DNA of 58,706 nucleotides from Paracoccaceae bacterium (lineage in GTDB: Bacteria; Pseudomonadota; Alphaproteobacteria; Rhodobacterales; Rhodobacteraceae): NCBI GenBank assembly GCA_027489355.1, contig JAIXZY010000019.1:1-58706 (forward strand). Reading direction: 5' to 3'. Shown piece by piece: positions 54,382-58,706 of the stretch. Position 1 is the first letter of the stretch, and each line of letters begins with the position of its first letter. Under the pieces are notes generated by a model that was not told the DNA's origin, searched no databases, and saw only the letters and a list, made by a program, of their open reading frames with translations. The position numbers and the translations under genes are program-made.

Positions 54382-55332
54382 ATGACGACGAATTCCGGTG
54401 GGCTCAGTCTCACCCAGCAACGCCAGCGCGCGGCCTTCTGGTTCATCGCGCCCATGCTGGCGGCCCTGTTCTTCGTGGCCGCCTGGCCGCTTCTGCGCAC
54501 GATCTGGTTTTCCTTCACCGACACCACCCTGTCCGACCTTTACGGCGGCGAGTGGATCGGCTTCGACAACTACCTGTCGATCCGGGTGCTGGAGTCCGGC
54601 CGGGTGATCTATCGCGGCACGCTGGCAGATCCGGCCTGGTGGAACGCGGTCTGGAACACGGTACGGTTTGCCTTCGTGTCGGTCTTCTTCGAGACGATCC
54701 TGGGCCTGATCGTCGCCCTGGTCCTGAACGCCGAGTTCAAGGGCCGCGGCCTGGTCCGCGCCGCCATCCTGATCCCCTGGGCCATCCCGACCATCGTCAG
54801 CGCCAAGATGTGGGCCTGGATGCTGAATGACCAGTTCGGGATCCTGAACGACATTGCGCTGAACCTTGGCCTGATCAGCCAGAAGATCGCTTGGACCGCC
54901 TCGACCGACACGGCGATGTACGCGGTCCTGATGGTCGACATCTGGAAGACCACGCCCTTCATGGCGCTTCTGATCCTGGCCGGCCTGCAGATGGTCCCGC
55001 GCGACATCTACGAAGCGGCGAAGATCGACGGCGTGAACCCGGTCAAGGTTTTCTTCAGGATCACCCTGCCGCTGATCCGCCCGGCGCTGGCCGTCGCCAT
55101 CATCTTCCGGATGCTCGACGCCCTGCGGATCTTCGACCTGGTCTACGTGCTGACGCCCAATTCGGCCGCCACCAAGACCATGTCGGTGATTAGTCGCGAG
55201 AACATGATCGACTTCGACAAGTTCGCCTATGGCGCGGCGCAGTCCACGCTGCTCTTCGCGATCATCGCCGTCTTCGTCAGCCTCTACATCTGGCTTGGCA
55301 AGGTCGACCTGTCCGGGGAGGGCCAGAAATGA
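54382..55332 (+). CDS. thuF: Sugar ABC transporter permease
   Basis: A 316-aa MalF-type permease with six helices. The EAA loop is DIYEAAKIDGVNPVKVFFRITLP. AGGGGAGGGA precedes the ATG. It overlaps thuG by 4 bp. Confidence 0.9.
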   Translation: MTTNSGGLSLTQQRQRAAFWFIAPMLAALFFVAAWPLLRTIWFSFTDTTLSDLYGGEWIGFDNYLSIRVLESGRVIYRGTLADPAWWNAVWNTVRFAFVSVFFETILGLIVALVLNAEFKGRGLVRAAILIPWAIPTIVSAKMWAWMLNDQFGILNDIALNLGLISQKIAWTASTDTAMYAVLMVDIWKTTPFMALLILAGLQMVPRDIYEAAKIDGVNPVKVFFRITLPLIRPALAVAIIFRMLDALRIFDLVYVLTPNSAATKTMSVISRENMIDFDKFAYGAAQSTLLFAIIAVFVSLYIWLGKVDLSGEGQK

Positions 55333-56162
55333 CCGCGCAGAAACTTCTGTCCACCATCGGCTTCTACGCGCTGGTCGTGGTGATCGTCGTCTTTTCGGTC
55401 TTCCCGTTCTATTACGCGATCATCACCTCCTTCGCCTCGGGGACCGAGCTGTTCAAGGTCAACTACCTGCCCAAGTCGCTGGACTGGGGCAACTATGCGC
55501 AGGTCCTCGGGCAACCCAACTTCATCCGGTCCGTCGCCAACTCGGTCTTCATCGCCACGACGACCGTCACCTTTGCGCTGTTCCTGGCCGTGACCGCGTC
55601 ATACGCCTTGGCGCGGGTAAGGTTCCGGGGCCGCGGGCTTCTCTTGATGACCATTCTCGCCGTGTCGATGTTCCCGCAGATCGCCGTGCTGGCGGGCCTG
55701 TTTGAACTCGTCCGCTTCCTGGGCATCTTCAACACCCCCTGGGCGATGATCATGTCCTATGTGATCTTCACCCTGCCCTTCACGGTCTGGGTCCTGACCA
55801 CCTTCATGCGCGACCTGCCGATGGAGATCGAGGAGGCCGCAATCGTCGATGGCGCCACCCCCTGGATCATCATCTCGAAGGTTTTCCTGCCGCTGCTGTG
55901 GCCCGCTTTGGTGACGACCGGCCTTCTGGCCTTCATCGGTGCCTGGAACGAATTCCTGTTCGCCCTGACCTTCACTTCGTCGGAAACGACCCGGACGGTG
56001 CCGGTCGCAATCGGGCTTCTGTCCGGCGCAAGCCAGCAGGAAATCCCCTGGGGTCCGATCATGGCGGCCTCGGTCATCGTGACCGTTCCGCTGATCATCC
56101 TCGTCCTCATTTTCCAACGCAAGATCGTCGCGGGTCTGACCGCGGGCGGCGTGAAGGGCTGA
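55329..56162 (+). CDS. thuG: Sugar ABC transporter permease
   Basis: A 277-aa MalG-type permease with six helices. EAA loop: [27 protein letters not shown] overlap with thuF; 4 bp before thuK. Confidence 0.9.
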   Translation: MTAQKLLSTIGFYALVVVIVVFSVFPFYYAIITSFASGTELFKVNYLPKSLDWGNYAQVLGQPNFIRSVANSVFIATTTVTFALFLAVTASYALARVRFRGRGLLLMTILAVSMFPQIAVLAGLFELVRFLGIFNTPWAMIMSYVIFTLPFTVWVLTTFMRDLPMEIEEAAIVDGATPWIIISKVFLPLLWPALVTTGLLAFIGAWNEFLFALTFTSSETTRTVPVAIGLLSGASQQEIPWGPIMAASVIVTVPLIILVLIFQRKIVAGLTAGGVKG

Positions 56163-56166
56163 CATC

Positions 56167-57168
<1,002 letters not shown>

Positions 57169-57178
57169 TCCCATCCCC

Positions 57179-57206
57179 GCGCGCCCGGGGTCGCCCTCGG
57201 GCGCGC
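57179..57206 (+). terminator. Hairpin between thuK and thuA
   Basis: GCGCGCCCG (57179-57187) pairs with CGGGCGCGC (57198-57206), loop 10 nt. A potential processing or attenuation site between transport and catabolic genes of the operon. Confidence 0.65.
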
Positions 57207-57229
57207 ATCCATTTTCAAGGAGACTACCC

Positions 57230-58015
57230 ATGACCATCCGCGTCACCGTGTGGGGCGAGAACGTCCACGAGCAGAAGAACAAGGTGGTGGCCGAGGTTTA
57301 CCCCAAGACCATGCACGGCACGATTGCCGAGTTCCTGAACAAGGAGGACGGCATCACCGCCTCGACCGTCACGTTGCAGGACCCGGAACATGGGATGACC
57401 GCGGCGAAACTGGCCGAAACCGACGTGCTGATCTGGTGGGGCCATGCCGCCCACGGCCAAGTGGCAGACGAAGTCGTCGAACGCGTGGCCGAGGCGGTCT
57501 GGGCCGGTATGGGCGTGATCTTCCTGCACTCCGCCCACTTCTCCAAGCCCTTCAAGCGGCTGATGGGCGCGCCCTGCAACCTGTCCTGGCGCGAGGCCGG
57601 GGAACGCGAACGCCTCTGGGTCACTTCGCGCCAGCACCCCATCGCCCGCGGCATCCCGGACCATTTCGAGATCGAATACGAAGAGATGTATGGCGAACCC
57701 TTCGGCGTGCCGGAACCCCTGGAAACCGTCTTCGTCAGCTGGTTCCAGGGGGGCGAGGTGTTCCGGTCCGGCCTCACCTACCGGCGCGGCGCGGGGAACA
57801 TCTTCTACTTCCGCCCGGGGCACGAGACCTATCCGACCTACCACCAGCCGATGGTGCAGAAGGTCATCACCAACGGCGTCCGCTGGGCCTACAACCCCGA
57901 GGCACGGCTGGCGAAACCCACCGACGCCCCGAACACCCCCATCGGCAAGACCCTGGAACCGCTGGAAGAACGCGGGCTCCGGCTCCACCATGACGGCGAG
58001 GCTGGATACCGCTGA
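57230..58015 (+). CDS. thuA: Trehalose utilisation protein ThuA
   Basis: A 261-aa ThuA-family protein: MTIRVTVWGENVHEQKNKVV at the start, then VLIWWGHAAHGQVADEVVERV and a C-terminal TYPTYHQPMVQKVI. AAGGAGA lies before the ATG at 57230. In rhizobia ThuA and ThuB act in trehalose and related disaccharide use through 3-keto-sugars (from memory); the exact reaction of ThuA here is not shown. Confidence 0.92.
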   Translation: MTIRVTVWGENVHEQKNKVVAEVYPKTMHGTIAEFLNKEDGITASTVTLQDPEHGMTAAKLAETDVLIWWGHAAHGQVADEVVERVAEAVWAGMGVIFLHSAHFSKPFKRLMGAPCNLSWREAGERERLWVTSRQHPIARGIPDHFEIEYEEMYGEPFGVPEPLETVFVSWFQGGEVFRSGLTYRRGAGNIFYFRPGHETYPTYHQPMVQKVITNGVRWAYNPEARLAKPTDAPNTPIGKTLEPLEERGLRLHHDGEAGYR

Positions 58016-58706
58016 TGCAACCCGTCCGCATCCTGATCCTCGGCACCGGCGGCATGGCGCGGAACCATGCCGAAGCCTTCGCGGCCATCCCCGACGTCAT
58101 CCTTGTCGCCGGGATCGACACCCGCGCCGAGCAGCTCGCCGCCTTCCAGAAGGCGCACAACATCCCCCACGGCTTTGCCTCGGTGCAAGAGGCCATCGCC
58201 TGGGGCGAGTTCGACGCGGTGACCAACGTCACCCCCGACGCGGCGCATCACCCGACCACCCTGCCCTTCCTGGCAGCGGGCAAGCATGTGCTGTGCGAAA
58301 AGCCGCTCGCGACCAATGCGAAGGACGCCGAGGAGATGACCACCGCCGCCCTGAAGGCGGGGGTCGTCAACATGGTCAACCTCTCCTACCGCAACGTGCC
58401 CGCGCTGCAGCACGCGGCGCAGATGGTGCGCGACGGGGCCATCGGCACGATCCGGCATTTCGAGGCCTCCTACCTGCAAAGCTGGCTCACCCAGCCCGCC
58501 TGGGGCCACTGGGACAAGGAGCCGCAATGGCTCTGGCGGCTCTCGACCAAGCACGGGTCCAAGGGTGTGCTGGGCGACGTCGGCATCCACATCCTCGACT
58601 TTGCCACCTTCATCGCCGGGATGGACGCGACGCAGGTCTCCTGCCTGTTGCAGACCTTCGACAAGGCACCCGGTGGGCAGATCGGCGAGTACGTGCTGGA
58701 CGCCAA
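58015..58706 (+). CDS. thuB: Gfo/Idh/MocA oxidoreductase, ThuB (partial)
   Basis: The ATG at 58015 overlaps the thuA stop (TGATG). N-terminal Rossmann motif ILILGTGGMARNHAEAF and EKP motif CEKPLATNAKDAEEM are present, followed by DVGIHILDFATF. In rhizobia ThuB oxidises disaccharides to 3-keto derivatives (from memory). It runs off the window after about 230 residues. Confidence 0.92.
   Translation, partial: MQPVRILILGTGGMARNHAEAFAAIPDVILVAGIDTRAEQLAAFQKAHNIPHGFASVQEAIAWGEFDAVTNVTPDAAHHPTTLPFLAAGKHVLCEKPLATNAKDAEEMTTAALKAGVVNMVNLSYRNVPALQHAAQMVRDGAIGTIRHFEASYLQSWLTQPAWGHWDKEPQWLWRLSTKHGSKGVLGDVGIHILDFATFIAGMDATQVSCLLQTFDKAPGGQIGEYVLDA

Overview
The window looks like a chromosomal segment from an alphaproteobacterium of the order Rhodobacterales (Rhodobacter/Paracoccus-like). 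The basis is very high GC content, a complex I (nuo) operon interrupted by the extra small genes typical of that group, tightly overlapping gene ends (ATGA and TGATG), and a thu-type trehalose/disaccharide operon. I see no tRNA, rRNA, insertion sequence, prophage or CRISPR array.

Region 1 (1-19.3 kb, minus strand): a complete 14-gene nuo operon read nuoA-B-C-D-E-F-G-H-I-J-K-L-M-N, followed by birA and a partial coaX. Seven extra genes sit inside it: a 52-aa membrane protein between nuoD and nuoE, a membrane-anchored HhH-domain protein, a DUF5337-like membrane protein, an 80-aa exported protein, a DUF5333-like exported protein, a lipoprotein, and a carboxymuconolactone-decarboxylase-family protein. 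NuoE carries a C-terminal HhH-like module that is repeated in the adjacent HhH protein. NuoL carries a His-rich loop and a TEAAP repeat tract.

Region 2 (19.4-24.9 kb): a small exported protein; a translationally coupled minus-strand cassette (MFS transporter, DegT-type aminotransferase, nuclease, metallo-hydrolase); and a phosphoglycolate-phosphatase-like HAD enzyme. Region 3 (24.9-29.5 kb, plus strand): glmU-glmS for UDP-GlcNAc precursor synthesis, a DUF3833-like lipoprotein and an AlkD-like DNA repair protein.

Region 4 (29.6-35.9 kb): an amino-sugar catabolic locus. A GntR/UTRA regulator diverges from a decayed Gfo/Idh/MocA pseudogene, two SIS-domain proteins (one AgaS-like), a ROK kinase and nagA. 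There is no transporter gene. Region 5 (36-43.8 kb): a lipoprotein, moaA, an unknown protein, PEP synthase, a hemP unit with an upstream 40-aa ORF, an APH-type kinase plus class III PLP enzyme pair resembling hydroxylysine-type catabolism, and an NTF2-fold protein.

Region 6 (44-47.8 kb, minus strand): pstB-phoU-phoB with a Pho box directly before pstB but no pstSCA, then rbsK and an rbsD/fucU gene. Region 7 (47.9-51.7 kb): an alpha/beta hydrolase, modABC and a short ModE-type regulator. Region 8 (51.8 kb to the end, plus strand): thuR and thuEFGKAB (thuB cut by the window edge), with LacI-type operators before thuR and thuE.

Besides genes, the window carries several families of intergenic repeats: a modular element of about 120 bp (three full and several partial copies), a GTAGGGTGGGC palindrome family, and a GTCCACCGTGGAC dyad at two gene ends. 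Database names and function calls come from recognising sequence motifs; no search was run.
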